Shown: positions 26,557-35,512 of the stretch, piece by piece | Layout of the letters: each line of letters starts with the position of its first letter | Position numbering within the stretch: the stretch's first letter is position 1 | The notes under the pieces: model-generated | The model's database searches: none | What the model saw: the letters and a program-made list of their open reading frames with translations, nothing else | Told to the model about the DNA's origin: nothing | Program-made: the position numbers and the translations under genes | From: CAVPTL01 sp963708725 | Lineage (GTDB): Bacteria > Actinomycetota > Thermoleophilia > Gaiellales > JAICJC01 | Direction of reading: 5' to 3' | Length of the DNA stretch: 64,000 bases | Assembly: GCA_963708725.1 (NCBI GenBank) | Contig: CAVPTL010000002.1 | Span: 1-64,000, forward strand

Positions 26557-26594
26557 TTCGTGCGCGCGCTGGACAACCGCCATTGTCCTAGCCT

Positions 26595-27248
26595 ATGGAC
26601 ACTGTGAAGACCCGTGACCTCATCGTCGCCGGCCGCGACGTCGCCGCCCGAAACCTCAGTTGGGGTACCTCGGGCAATATCAGCGCCCGCCTGGGCGACG
26701 ACTCGTTCGTGATCTCAGCCAGCGGCGTGAGGCTGGGGGAGTTGCGCGAGGATCGGGTTGCGCGCTGTGCCATCGCAGAGGATCGGTGGGAGGGCGAGCG
26801 GCGCCCGTCGGTCGAGACCGGGATGCACCGCGGGGTGTACGCCACGCGCCCGGATGTGGGGGCGATGCTGCACTGCTCACCAGTTCACACCACGTTGCTC
26901 GCGTGCTCGACGGCGGCCATCGATCCCCACGTCACCACCGACAGCGTGTATTACGTCGGCGACATCGGCCGGGTTGGGTTCGAGCTTCCGGGCACGCCCG
27001 AGCTGGCTGCGGCCGTGGTCGAGGCGATCGCGGGAGTCGACGTGCTGCTTTTGGAGAGCCATGGCTGCGTGGTGGTGGGCGGATCGTTGGACGAGGTGGT
27101 GAACCGGGCCGAGGCTCTGGAAGAGTTGAGCCGGTTGCTGGTGGCCGAGGCGCAGGGTTTCGGACTCCAGCGGCTGTCGGCAGCTAATGTGGAGCGGCTT
27201 CGCAGCCAGATGTACGGCGACACAAGATCAGACGGAGGAGCGGTATGA
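26595..27248 (+). CDS. Class II aldolase/adducin-family protein
   Basis: A 217-residue protein of the zinc-dependent class II aldolase (fuculose-phosphate aldolase-like) family. Visible family features: GTSGNISAR (24-32), ISASG (40-44), catalytic-position Glu74, metal-ligand His93 and His98 in MLHCSPVH, and the third His156 in LLLESHG. Known members cleave sugar phosphates, but some decarboxylate aromatic acids (for example 3,4-dihydroxyphthalate decarboxylase, which makes protocatechuate). As the first gene of the protocatechuate operon, a decarboxylase role feeding protocatechuate is a reasonable inference, unproven. Its stop overlaps the next start by ATGA. Confidence 0.82.
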   Translation: MDTVKTRDLIVAGRDVAARNLSWGTSGNISARLGDDSFVISASGVRLGELREDRVARCAIAEDRWEGERRPSVETGMHRGVYATRPDVGAMLHCSPVHTTLLACSTAAIDPHVTTDSVYYVGDIGRVGFELPGTPELAAAVVEAIAGVDVLLLESHGCVVVGGSLDEVVNRAEALEELSRLLVAEAQGFGLQRLSAANVERLRSQMYGDTRSDGGAV

Positions 27249-28720
27249 GCGCAACTGACACCCAACCCAAGCAGTGCCGTCAGCTGATCGGTGGCCAGTG
27301 GGTCGACGCGGTCGACGGCGGCACGTTCGAGGATCTCGATCCGTACACCGGCAATGTCGTCGCGACGGTCGCTGCGGGCGGTCGCGAGGACGCCCGGCGG
27401 GCGGTCGAAGCCGCCCACACGGCCTTCGGCACGTGGTCGCAGGCAGGGCCAGGACAGCGCCAGGCGGTGTTCCTCAAGGCGGCCGACGTGCTCGAGTCGC
27501 GGCTGGACGAGGTGGTCGGATGGCTCGCCAAGGAGACCGGTTGCAGCTTTGGCTTTGGCATGTTCCAGATGAGCTTCGTGCCGGGACTGTTCCGGCAGGC
27601 GGCCGGGGCCGCCTACACCCCCACCGGTCAGGTGATTCCCTCCGACCTGCCCGGTGCCTTCGCGATGGGGCTGCGGCGACCCGTGGGAGTGGTGGCGGCG
27701 ATCTCGCCGTGGAACGCCGCGCTGATCCTGTCGGCGCGTGCGATCGCGGCCCCGCTGGTGTTCGGAAACACGGTGGTGCTCAAGCCGTCGGAGGAGTCGC
27801 CGTACGTCGGCGGCCTCCTGTGGGGTGAGATTTTTGCCGAGGCGGGACTTCCCGAGGGTGTGCTGAACATCGTCACCCACGACCGCGCCGGTGCTCAGGA
27901 GGTTGCCGACGAGTTGGTGGAGAACCCCCACGTGCGTCGCATCAACTTCACCGGGTCGACCGCCACCGGACGAAAGCTCGCGGAGGCCGCCGGCCGCCAG
28001 CTCAAGCGGGTGGTGCTCGAGCTGGGTGGTCAGAACCCGCTGATCGTGCTGGACGACGCCGATCTCGAATACGCGGTCAACGCGGCCACCTTCGGCGCCT
28101 ATCTCCATCAGGGCCAGATCTGCATGTCGGCGCGAAAGATCATCGTCCAGCGCTCGATCGCCGAGGAGTTCACCACCGCCCTGGCCGCCAAGGTCGACGG
28201 CCTGGGCGTCGGCGACCCGCACGAACACTCCACCATCATCGGCCCACTGATCAACGCCGCCGCGCTCGAGACCGTCAGCCGGCGAGTGGACGAGGCCGTC
28301 AAGGCCGGGGCGACCTTGCTCGCCGGCGGTAGCGCCGAGGGCAGTTGCTACCGCGCCACGCTGCTCTCCGACGTGCCGCGCGACTCCGAGCTCGCGCAGC
28401 ACGAGACGTTTGGCCCGGTGGCGGCGATCGAGGTCGTGGACACCGTTGATCAGGCGGTCGACTCGGCCAACGCGACCAGCTACGGGCTGGCGTCGGGCGT
28501 GCTGACCACCGATCCCGACAAGGGCCTTGCGATCGCCGCCCGGCTGCAGGCTGGGATCGTGCACGTCAACGACCAGCCGGTGCACGACGAGCCGCAGATG
28601 CCGTTCGGTGGAGTCAAGGACAGCGGATGGGGGAGGTTCGGAGGTGCCTTCGCGATGGACGAGTTCACCGAGATGCAGTGGGTGACAGTTCAAAGCGGGA
28701 CGCGTCCGTTTCCCTTCTGA
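27245..28720 (+). CDS. NAD(P)-dependent aldehyde dehydrogenase, probably aromatic
   Basis: A 491-residue aldehyde dehydrogenase of normal length. Key residues: Asn157 in SPWNAAL, Lys180 in VVLKPSEE, Glu259 in VLELGGQNP, the NFTGSTATGR glycine motif (235-243), and nucleophile Cys293 in GQICMSARK. The closest broad type is benzaldehyde/vanillin dehydrogenase. In this operon it would oxidise an aromatic aldehyde, for example 4-hydroxybenzaldehyde or a product of the divergent amine oxidase, to the acid used by PobA or the dioxygenase. Translation is coupled upstream by ATGA and downstream by TGATG. Confidence 0.88.
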   Translation: MSATDTQPKQCRQLIGGQWVDAVDGGTFEDLDPYTGNVVATVAAGGREDARRAVEAAHTAFGTWSQAGPGQRQAVFLKAADVLESRLDEVVGWLAKETGCSFGFGMFQMSFVPGLFRQAAGAAYTPTGQVIPSDLPGAFAMGLRRPVGVVAAISPWNAALILSARAIAAPLVFGNTVVLKPSEESPYVGGLLWGEIFAEAGLPEGVLNIVTHDRAGAQEVADELVENPHVRRINFTGSTATGRKLAEAAGRQLKRVVLELGGQNPLIVLDDADLEYAVNAATFGAYLHQGQICMSARKIIVQRSIAEEFTTALAAKVDGLGVGDPHEHSTIIGPLINAAALETVSRRVDEAVKAGATLLAGGSAEGSCYRATLLSDVPRDSELAQHETFGPVAAIEVVDTVDQAVDSANATSYGLASGVLTTDPDKGLAIAARLQAGIVHVNDQPVHDEPQMPFGGVKDSGWGRFGGAFAMDEFTEMQWVTVQSGTRPFPF

Positions 28721-29533
28721 TGGCGGAGATTGTCAGCCTGAAGGATGCGGTGGCTGAGCTCGTCTCAGACGGCGACGTGGTTGCGCTGGAGGGCTTCACC
28801 CACCTGATCCCGCACGCCGCGGGTCACGAGTTGATCCGCCAGCGGCGGCGCGGCTTGACCCTGATCCGGCTGACTCCCGACATCGTGTATGACCAGATGA
28901 TTGGGATGGGATGCGCCTCGAAGCTGGTCTTCTCGTGGGGCGGCAACCCTGGCGTGGGCTCGCTTCACCGCCTGCGCGACGCCGTCGAGCACGGCTGGCC
29001 GGAGCCGCTGGAGTTGGAGGAGCATTCGCATGCCGGTATGGCTGCGGCGTACGCTGCCGGGGCTTCGAACTTGCCGTTTGGGGTGTTGCGCGGGTATGCG
29101 GGCACCGACCTGGTGAAGCACACCTCGGTCAAGACGATCGAGTGTCCGTTCACAGGCGAGCGGCTCGCGGCGGTGCGGGCGCTTCGTCCGGATGTCGGCA
29201 TCGTCCATGCCCAGCGCGCCGACCGCAAGGGCAATGTGCAGCTGTGGGGCATCAGCGGCGTTCAGAAGGAGACCGTGCTCGCCTCGGCGCGGTCGATCGT
29301 GACGGTGGAGGAGGTGGTGGATGAGCTCAGCCCGGTTGCCGGGTGCGGTGATCATCCCTGGCTGGGTGGTGACGGCGGTGGCGGTCGCACCCCGCGGCGC
29401 CCACCCCTCCTACGCGCTGGGCTACTACGACCGCGATAACGGCTTCTACCGAGGGTGGGATGCGATCAGCCGCGACCGTGACGGGTTCGAACGGTGGATG
29501 CGTGAGCACGTGTTGGAGGCCGCGGCGGTATGA
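28720..29533 (+). CDS. pcaI: 3-oxoadipate CoA-transferase subunit A (one-base frameshift)
   Basis: About 270 residues when joined across one extra base near 29336. The alpha subunit transfers CoA from succinyl-CoA to 3-oxoadipate. The first frame gives MAEIVSLKDAVAELVSDGDVVALEGFTHLIPHAAGHELIR and runs to VVDELSP; the second resumes at PGAVIIPGWVVTAVA and ends in HPSYALGYYDRDN.FYRGWD, which is characteristic of the family C-terminus. Removing one T from the GGTTGCC string restores the gene. As written, the first frame would run on to 29439 with a wrong end. The start overlaps the ALDH stop (TGATG), and the end overlaps pcaJ (ATGA). Confidence 0.85.
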
Positions 29534-30285
29534 GTGATCACACCGCGGAGGAGATGATGGCCGTGGCCGCTGCTCGCCGGCTGCGAAACGGGATCGCGTG
29601 CTTTGTCGGGATCGGGCTTCCCAGCAAAGCCGCGAATCTGGCGAGGGCCACGCACGCGCCGGATTGTGTGTTGATCTATGAGAGCGGAACGATTGGTGCC
29701 AAGCCGCAGAACCTGCCGCTCTCGATCGGCGACGGGGAGTTGGCCGAGACTGCCGATGCGGTGATCGGGGTGCCGGAGGTGTTCAGCTATTGGCTGCAGG
29801 GCGGCCGTATCGACGTCGGATTTTTGGGTGCGGCGCAGATCGATCGGTATGCGAATCTCAACAGTACGGTGATCGGGCCCTACGATCATCCCAAGGTGCG
29901 GTTGCCCGGCGGGGGTGGGGCGCCCGAGATCTCGGCGTCGTGTAAGGAGACGCTGGTGATCTTGAAACAGTCGTCGCGGACGTTTGTCGAAGAGCTGGCG
30001 TTTCGCACGTCGGTTGGCTTCGGGGATGGCCCCGGCTCGCGCGAGGCGCTGGGTCTCACGGGCGGAGGGGTGAGCGCGGTGATCACCGATCTGGGGGAGC
30101 TCGAGCCCGATCCCGAGACGTGCGAGCTGACGCTCACCCACATCCATCCGGGAGTGACCGAGCAGCAGGTGGTGGACGCCACCGGGTGGCCGCTCAAGGT
30201 TGCCGGCGACGTCTCGGTCAGCCGGCCGCCGACCGCCGCCGAGCTCGAGGCGCTGCGCTCGCTTCGTACCGTGGAGGAGGTGTAG
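29530..30285 (+). CDS. pcaJ: 3-oxoadipate CoA-transferase subunit B
   Basis: A 251-residue beta subunit of the succinyl-CoA:3-oxoadipate CoA-transferase. The catalytic glutamate that forms the CoA thioester is Glu51 in IYESGTIG; other family segments are FVGIGLPSKAANLA and GGGGAPEISASCKETLVILKQ. It works as a heteromer with the preceding subunit, with ATGA coupling suggesting balanced synthesis. Product: 3-oxoadipyl-CoA, the substrate of the thiolase encoded later in the operon. No frame problem is seen. Confidence 0.93.
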   Translation: MSDHTAEEMMAVAAARRLRNGIACFVGIGLPSKAANLARATHAPDCVLIYESGTIGAKPQNLPLSIGDGELAETADAVIGVPEVFSYWLQGGRIDVGFLGAAQIDRYANLNSTVIGPYDHPKVRLPGGGGAPEISASCKETLVILKQSSRTFVEELAFRTSVGFGDGPGSREALGLTGGGVSAVITDLGELEPDPETCELTLTHIHPGVTEQQVVDATGWPLKVAGDVSVSRPPTAAELEALRSLRTVEEV

Positions 30286-30997
30286 GTGGGCATCCGGGTC
30301 GAGCGCGTCGCCGACGGCATGGACGGCACGGTGCATTCGCCGTATCTCAACCCCGACTACCGCTCGTCGCTTCTGCGGGCTCCCCTCGACCCGCTGATCA
30401 TGCTGCCGGAGGAGCTGCACGACCCGACCGGGCCTGTGTATGGCGGGGGGCCGCTGACCGAGGCCGACGGCGACCTCACTCGACAGCATGCCGGCGAGCC
30501 GCTGGGGGAGCGGATCATCGTCACAGGGCGGGTGCTCGGCTGCCGACGGCCGGCCGGTGCCCGGTGCGCTGATCGAGCTGTGGCAGGCAAACGCCGCCGG
30601 TCGGTATGTCCATCAAAACGACCAGCATCCGGCGCCGCTTGATCCCAACTTCACCGGCGCGGGGCGCTGCCTGACCGACTCCGCCGGCCGCTACACGTTC
30701 ACAACGATCAAGCCCGGCGCCTACCCGTGGAAGAACCACCCCAACGCGTGGCGGCCCGCCCACATCCATTTCTCGCTGTTTGGCCGCGCATTCACTGATC
30801 GGCTCGTGACCCAGATGTACTTCCCCGGCGACCCGCTGCTGGGGTCGGATCCGATCGTCCAGTCGATCCCCGACCCGAAGCTCCGCGAGCGGCTGGTCTC
30901 GACGCTCGACTGGGACACGACCACGCCGGAATGGGCGTTGGGCTACCGCTTCGACATCGTGCTCGGCGGCCGCGACCACACCCCGTTGGAGGCGTGA
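30286..30997 (+). CDS. pcaH: Protocatechuate 3,4-dioxygenase beta subunit (one-base frameshift)
   Basis: About 236 residues after removing one extra base near 30541 (a T in GGCTGCC). The beta subunit holds the catalytic non-haem Fe(III): the two Tyr ligands are in GRYVHQND and GAYPWKN, the two His ligands in RPAHIHFSLFG. The first frame supplies the N-terminal part (PYLNPDYRSSLLRAPLDPLIMLPEELHDPTGP), the second resumes at DGRPVPGALIELWQANAAG and runs to the end. The GTG start follows the pcaJ stop without a gap (TAGGTG). The enzyme opens the ring of protocatechuate to 3-carboxy-cis,cis-muconate. As written the protein would be truncated before its iron site. Confidence 0.87.
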
Positions 30998-31467
30998 TGG
31001 CACAGGCGACGCCGTCTCAGACCGTCGGCCCGTTCTTCTCGTTCGGGTTGTGCGTCGAACCCCAGCACGAGCTGGTGTCGGACACACACCCCGACGCGAT
31101 CCGGCTCGGCGGCCAGGTGCTCGACGGCGCCGGTGAGCCTGTGCCCGACGCGATGGTGGAGCTGTGGCAGCCACCGGTCGGCTGGGGGCGCAGCGGTACC
31201 GACGTGTCGGGCACCTACGGCTTCGTCACGGTCAACTCGGGCGACTCGCCCTACGTTTCGCTGCTCGTCTTTGCCCGCGGGCTGATGCGGCACCTCGCCA
31301 CCCGGATGTACTTCCCCGACGACCCGCGAAGCGCGGCCGATCCGCTGCTCGCGGTGCTCTCCACCCGCGAGCGCGCGGCGCTCACCGGCCTCGCGGTCAC
31401 GGCGGATGAGATCCGGTTTGACATCCACCTCCAGGGTGAGCGGCAAACACCGTTTCTCGTCGCATGA
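30997..31467 (+). CDS. pcaG: Protocatechuate 3,4-dioxygenase alpha subunit
   Basis: A 156-residue alpha subunit with the typical start TPSQTVGPFFSFGL and the core segment GQVLDGAGEPVPDAMVELWQPP; the end is DIHLQGERQTPFL. It is shorter than many alpha subunits (about 190-200), the missing part lying after ELWQ where others have an ADAEGRY-type loop. Alpha carries no iron ligands but shapes the active site of the (alpha-beta) unit. Its start overlaps the pcaH stop (TGATG), and its stop overlaps pcaB (ATGA). Confidence 0.9.
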   Translation: MAQATPSQTVGPFFSFGLCVEPQHELVSDTHPDAIRLGGQVLDGAGEPVPDAMVELWQPPVGWGRSGTDVSGTYGFVTVNSGDSPYVSLLVFARGLMRHLATRMYFPDDPRSAADPLLAVLSTRERAALTGLAVTADEIRFDIHLQGERQTPFLVA

Positions 31468-32775
31468 CGAGCTTCTCGGCACTGTTCATCCCGCCCGAGC
31501 TGGCCGATGCCGTGTCGGATCAGGCGTGGCTCAACGCGATGCTCGACGCCGAGCGCGCCCTGGCGCGCGCCGAGGCCACAGCTGGAGTGATCCCCGCCAG
31601 GCGCCGCCGCTCTGATCGCCGATCGCTGCCGCGCCGATGAGTACGACATCGCACAGCTGTGCGAGGACGGCCGGGCATCGGGCAACCCCGCCGAGCCACT
31701 GGTGCGCGCGCTTCGCACCGCCGTTGGCCCAGAAGCGGCTGGGTTCGTGCATTGGGGCGCCACCAGCCAGGACATCATCGATACCGCAGCCATGCTCGTG
31801 ACCCGGCGCGCCACGGCTCTGATCCTCGGCTGGCTCGACGCTTCCGAGACCGCCTGCACACGGCTCGCCCGCGAGCACCGCTCGACCCCGATGGCCGGGC
31901 GTACCCTGATGCAGCAGGCCACACCGATCACGTTTGGACTCAAAGCCGCCGGCTGGCTCACCGGCATACGCGACGCGCGGCGACTGCTGGAGAGCGTCAG
32001 AGACGAGCGTCTGTGCGCGCAACTCGGCGGTGCGGTCGGTTCGCTCGCGGCGCTGGGGCCGAAGGCAGACGAGGTGCGACGCCTCTACGCCCAGGAGCTC
32101 GATCTCTGTGATCCGACCATCCCCTGGCACACCAATCGGATCGCGATCATCGAGATCGGCGCGGCCCTGGCCGCCGTGGCCGCCGCCGCGGCCAAGATCG
32201 CCGGCGACGTGGTGCTGCTCGCCCAGACCGAGGTCGGCGAGGTGACCGAAGCAGCCGGCGGCAGATCATCGACCATGCCACACAAGCAAAACCCGACCGC
32301 GTCGATCCGAGCACTGGCATGCGCCACCCGGGCGCGCGACCACTGCACCACGCTGGTCGCCGCCGACCCGCACGAACACGAGCGCGCGGCCGGAGCGTGG
32401 CACGCCGAATGGGACGCGCTATCCCAGGCGCTTGCAAGCGCCGGAGGCGCGATCGCGGCGATCACCGGCGCCCTACCCGACCTCCGCGTGGATCCCGCCC
32501 GGATGCGAGCGAACCTCGAACTTACCCACGGCGCCATCTGCGCCGAGCGCGTCGCATTCGCCGCCGCCCCGAGCATCGGCCTCGATGTCGCCCACGAGTT
32601 GGTCGCCGCTGCGGCCGCAAGCGAGAGTGGATTTCGTGACGCGCTGGTTGCCAGCGACGGGCTCGGCCTCACCGCCGACCAGATCGACACGCTGCTCGAT
32701 CCGAGCACGGGACTCGAACCGGCCGAACACATGGTCGACCTCGCGGTCGCAAACGACACGAAGGAGCGCGGATGA
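31464..32775 (+). CDS. pcaB: 3-carboxy-cis,cis-muconate cycloisomerase (one-base frameshift)
   Basis: About 436 residues when one extra base (the A near 31599 in CCGCCAGGC) is removed. It belongs to the fumarase/aspartase superfamily, converting 3-carboxymuconate to 4-carboxymuconolactone. The first frame runs from MTSFSALFIPPELADAVSDQAWLNAMLDAE to about residue 45; the second resumes at GAAALIADRCRADEYDIAQL. Superfamily signature: GGRSSTMPHKQNPT. HWGATSQDIIDT is the expected substrate-binding segment. The start overlaps pcaG by ATGA and the stop overlaps pcaC by ATGA. Confidence 0.87.
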
Positions 32776-33156
32776 CTGCTGATGATCGGGTCGAGACGGG
32801 AACTCAGGTACGGCGGGCAGTGCTTGGCGACGCACACGTCGACGCGTCGACGGCGAACACGTCGGAGCTTCACGAGCGACTTCCAGGACATGATCACCCG
32901 GTACGCCTGGGGCGAGATCTGGACGCGTCCCGGCCTTGATCGCAAGACCCGCAGCTGTATCACGCTGACCGCGTTGGTGGCCGGCGGCCACGAGCGCGAG
33001 CTCGCGTTGCATCTGCGCGGGGCGCGCCGAAATGGTCTCAGCTGGGAGGAGATCAAGGAGGTGCTGTTGCAGACCGCGATCTACTGCGGCGTGCCCGCGG
33101 CGAACTCGGCGTTCGCGCTGGCCGAACAGGTGCGGCTCGAGGAGGTGGGGGCGTGA
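32772..33156 (+). CDS. pcaC: 4-carboxymuconolactone decarboxylase (one-base frameshift)
   Basis: About 127 residues after removing one extra base near 32868 (the C in GAGCTTC). The first frame gives MTADDRVETGTQVRRAVLGDAHVDAS, a classic PcaC start; the second continues FTSDFQDMITRYAWGEIWTRPGLDRKTRSCITL, then HLRGARRNGLSWEEIKEVLLQTAIYCGVPAANSAF. It decarboxylates 4-carboxymuconolactone to 3-oxoadipate enol-lactone. In many actinobacteria this domain is fused to the enol-lactone hydrolase as PcaL; here it stands alone and no hydrolase gene is present. The start overlaps pcaB by ATGA and the stop overlaps pcaF by GTGA. Confidence 0.87.
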
Positions 33157-34331
33157 CCAACGCTGTGATCCTGTCGGCTGTACGCACCCCGATCGGGCGC
33201 TACGGAGGCGCGCTGAGTGGCGTTCGGCCGGATGATCTCGCGGCCACGGCGGTGCGGGCGGCGGTCGACCGCGCCGGCATCGATCCGGCGGAGATCGATG
33301 ACGTCTATCTCGGCTGTGCGAACCAGGCGGGCGAGGACAATCGCGATGTCGCGCGGATGGCGGTGCTGCTTGCCGGGTTGCCCCAGTCGGTGCCGGGCGT
33401 GACCGTCAACCGGCTCTGTGCCTCGGGGCTCGCAGCGGTGGTTTCGGCGTGTCACGCGGTGATCGCCGGCGACGGCGACCTGTTCGTGGCCGGCGGGGTG
33501 GAGTCGATGAGTCGCGCGCCGCTGTCGATGCCAAAGCCGGCAAAGGCGTTCGAGCGTGGGCATCGCACGGTCTATGACACCACGCTTGGGTGGCGCTACC
33601 CGAACCCGCGGCTGGAGGCGATGTTTCCGCTCGAGAGCATGGGCGAGACCGGTGAGAACGTGGCCGAGCAGTACGGCGTCTCGCGCGAACAGCAGGACGC
33701 GTTCGCCGAGCGGTCGCAGCGAAACTGGGAGGCGGCCGACGCCGCCGGCCGGTTTGCCGACGAGCTGGTCGTGCTCGACGAGCTGGATCGTGACGAACAC
33801 CCACGTCCCGAGACCACAGCCGAGAAGCTCGCCACGTTGAAGCCGGCATTTCGCAAGGGCGGCAGCGTCACCGCCGGCAACTCGAGTGGCATGAACGACG
33901 GCGCCGCCGCGCTCGTGATCGCAAGCGAGGAGCGGGCCGCGGCACTCGGCGTAACGCCGTTTGCGAGCTTCCGCGGAAGCGCCGCCGCCGGTGTCGATCC
34001 ACGCGTGATGGGGATCGGGCCGATCCCTGCGGTTCGAAAGCTGCTCGAGCGCACGGGGCTGACCGTCGATCAACTCGATCTGGTCGAGCTGAACGAGGCA
34101 TTTGCGTCGCAGAGCGTGGCCGTCGTGCGAGATCTGGGAATCGACCCCGAGCGCGTCAACGTCAACGGCGGAGCGATCGCGCTCGGCCATCCGTTGGGGA
34201 TGAGCGGCGCCCGGCTGGTGGTGTCGCTGGTGCATGAGTTGCGCCGGCGCCAAGGACGCTACGGGCTTGCGACGCTGTGTGTGGGAGTCGGCCAGGGCCA
34301 GGCGGCGGTATTCGAAAGGGTCGGATCCTGA
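33153..34331 (+). CDS. pcaF: 3-oxoadipyl-CoA thiolase
   Basis: A 392-residue thiolase catalysing the last step of the pathway: 3-oxoadipyl-CoA plus CoA to succinyl-CoA and acetyl-CoA. The acyl-carrying Cys is Cys89 in VNRLCASGLAAV; the active-site His346 lies in GGAIALGHPLG, and the second Cys376 in ATLCVGVGQG. The start is GTG, overlapping the pcaC stop (GTGA). The family is shared with acetyl-CoA acetyltransferases; the operon position fixes the pca role. Confidence 0.92.
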   Translation: MTNAVILSAVRTPIGRYGGALSGVRPDDLAATAVRAAVDRAGIDPAEIDDVYLGCANQAGEDNRDVARMAVLLAGLPQSVPGVTVNRLCASGLAAVVSACHAVIAGDGDLFVAGGVESMSRAPLSMPKPAKAFERGHRTVYDTTLGWRYPNPRLEAMFPLESMGETGENVAEQYGVSREQQDAFAERSQRNWEAADAAGRFADELVVLDELDRDEHPRPETTAEKLATLKPAFRKGGSVTAGNSSGMNDGAAALVIASEERAAALGVTPFASFRGSAAAGVDPRVMGIGPIPAVRKLLERTGLTVDQLDLVELNEAFASQSVAVVRDLGIDPERVNVNGGAIALGHPLGMSGARLVVSLVHELRRRQGRYGLATLCVGVGQGQAAVFERVGS

Positions 34332-35512
34332 TTGGTCAGACCACTCAGGTAGGGATTGTTGGTGCTGGCCCGGCCGGGCTCACCCTCGCGACCCTCTTGA
34401 AATCCCGAGGGATCGAGTCGGTGGTGATCGAGAACCGCAGCCGCGAGTACTGCGAGGCGAGGCTCCGAGCTGGTGTGCTGGAGCAGGGCTCGGTCGATGT
34501 GCTGACGCGGATTGGCGCAGGTGAACGTCTCCGCCACGAGGGCATCGTCCACCACGGCGTCGAGCTGCAGTTCGACGGCGAGCGGCACCGGATCCCGTTG
34601 TCGGAGCTCACCGACGGCGCCGCGATCGTGATCTACGGACAGACCGAGGTCGTCAAGGACCTGATCGCGCTGCGCGTCGGGCAGGGCGATCCGCTCGTGT
34701 TCGAAGCCGAGGACGTCGCGCTCTGGGATCTCGACGGCGAGCACCCCCGGATCACCTACAGCGACGGGAATGGCGCCCAGACGCTGCGCTGCGACGTGAT
34801 CGCCGGCTGTGACGGGTTCCACGGAGTGTCGCGTGCATCGATTCCCGACGGAGTGCTGCGGTCGACCACGCGCGAGTATCCCTTCGGGTGGCTCGGCATC
34901 CTGGCCGACGTTCCTCCATCGAGCGATGAGCTGGTGTACTCCAACCACGAGCGCGGGTTTGCGCTTCTGAGCCTGCGGTCACCCACGATCAGCCGGCTGT
35001 ACCTCCAGGTCGCCCACGACGAGGACATCGCGTTGTGGCCCGACGACCGGATCTGGGAGGAGCTGCGAACCCGGCTGGGGGTCGACGGCTGGACGCTCGC
35101 CGACGGCCCGGTGCTCGAGAAAGGGGTCACCGGCATGCGCAGCTTCGTGGTGGATCCGATGCAGTACGGCAACCTGTATCTGGCCGGCGACGCAGCTCAC
35201 ATCGTGCCGCCGACGGGGGCCAAGGGCCTCAACCTCGCGATCGCCGACGTCGAGCTGCTTGGTGAAGCGATCATCGCCCGATACGCGGGCGATCCCACCG
35301 TGCTCGCGGGCTACTCGGCGGCGTGCTTGCGACGGGTGTGGCGAGCGGAGCATTTCTCGTGGTGGATGACCTCGATGCTGCATCGGCTGCCCGGGGACGA
35401 CCGATTCGACCGGGAGCTTCAGCTGTCACAGCTTCGTTACGTCGTTGGATCGCATTCGGCCGCGACCTCCCTCGCCGAAAACTACGTGGGGATAGCATCA
35501 CGGCAGGCATGA
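34328..35512 (+). CDS. pobA: 4-hydroxybenzoate 3-monooxygenase
   Basis: About 394 residues. FAD-dependent hydroxylase of the PHBH class, converting 4-hydroxybenzoate to protocatechuate with NAD(P)H and O2. Visible: VGIVGAGPAGLTLATLLKSRGI with ENRSREY..ARLRAGVLEQGSVD just after, DVIAGCDGFHGVSR (the DG motif), and LAGDAAHIVPPTGAKGLNLAIADVELL (FAD ribityl-binding GD motif). The start is not an ATG, GTG or TTG at the expected place: CTG at 34328 forms CTGA with the pcaF stop, like the ATGA overlaps elsewhere in the operon. A GTG at 34277 would overlap pcaF by 55 bases. The stop overlaps the next gene by ATGA. Confidence 0.9.
   Translation: MIGQTTQVGIVGAGPAGLTLATLLKSRGIESVVIENRSREYCEARLRAGVLEQGSVDVLTRIGAGERLRHEGIVHHGVELQFDGERHRIPLSELTDGAAIVIYGQTEVVKDLIALRVGQGDPLVFEAEDVALWDLDGEHPRITYSDGNGAQTLRCDVIAGCDGFHGVSRASIPDGVLRSTTREYPFGWLGILADVPPSSDELVYSNHERGFALLSLRSPTISRLYLQVAHDEDIALWPDDRIWEELRTRLGVDGWTLADGPVLEKGVTGMRSFVVDPMQYGNLYLAGDAAHIVPPTGAKGLNLAIADVELLGEAIIARYAGDPTVLAGYSAACLRRVWRAEHFSWWMTSMLHRLPGDDRFDRELQLSQLRYVVGSHSAATSLAENYVGIASRQA

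Noticed and set aside
26951..28693. A 580-codon open frame on the minus strand opposite the aldehyde dehydrogenase
   Set aside because: It is antisense to a well-supported enzyme; its composition (Arg, His, Gly, Val rich without folds) is that of a GC-bias shadow.
29320..32880. Programmed ribosomal frameshifting as a shared control of the pca genes
   Set aside because: The four sites share no slippery sequence, stop-codon stimulator or downstream structure, and such a mechanism is not known for this pathway.
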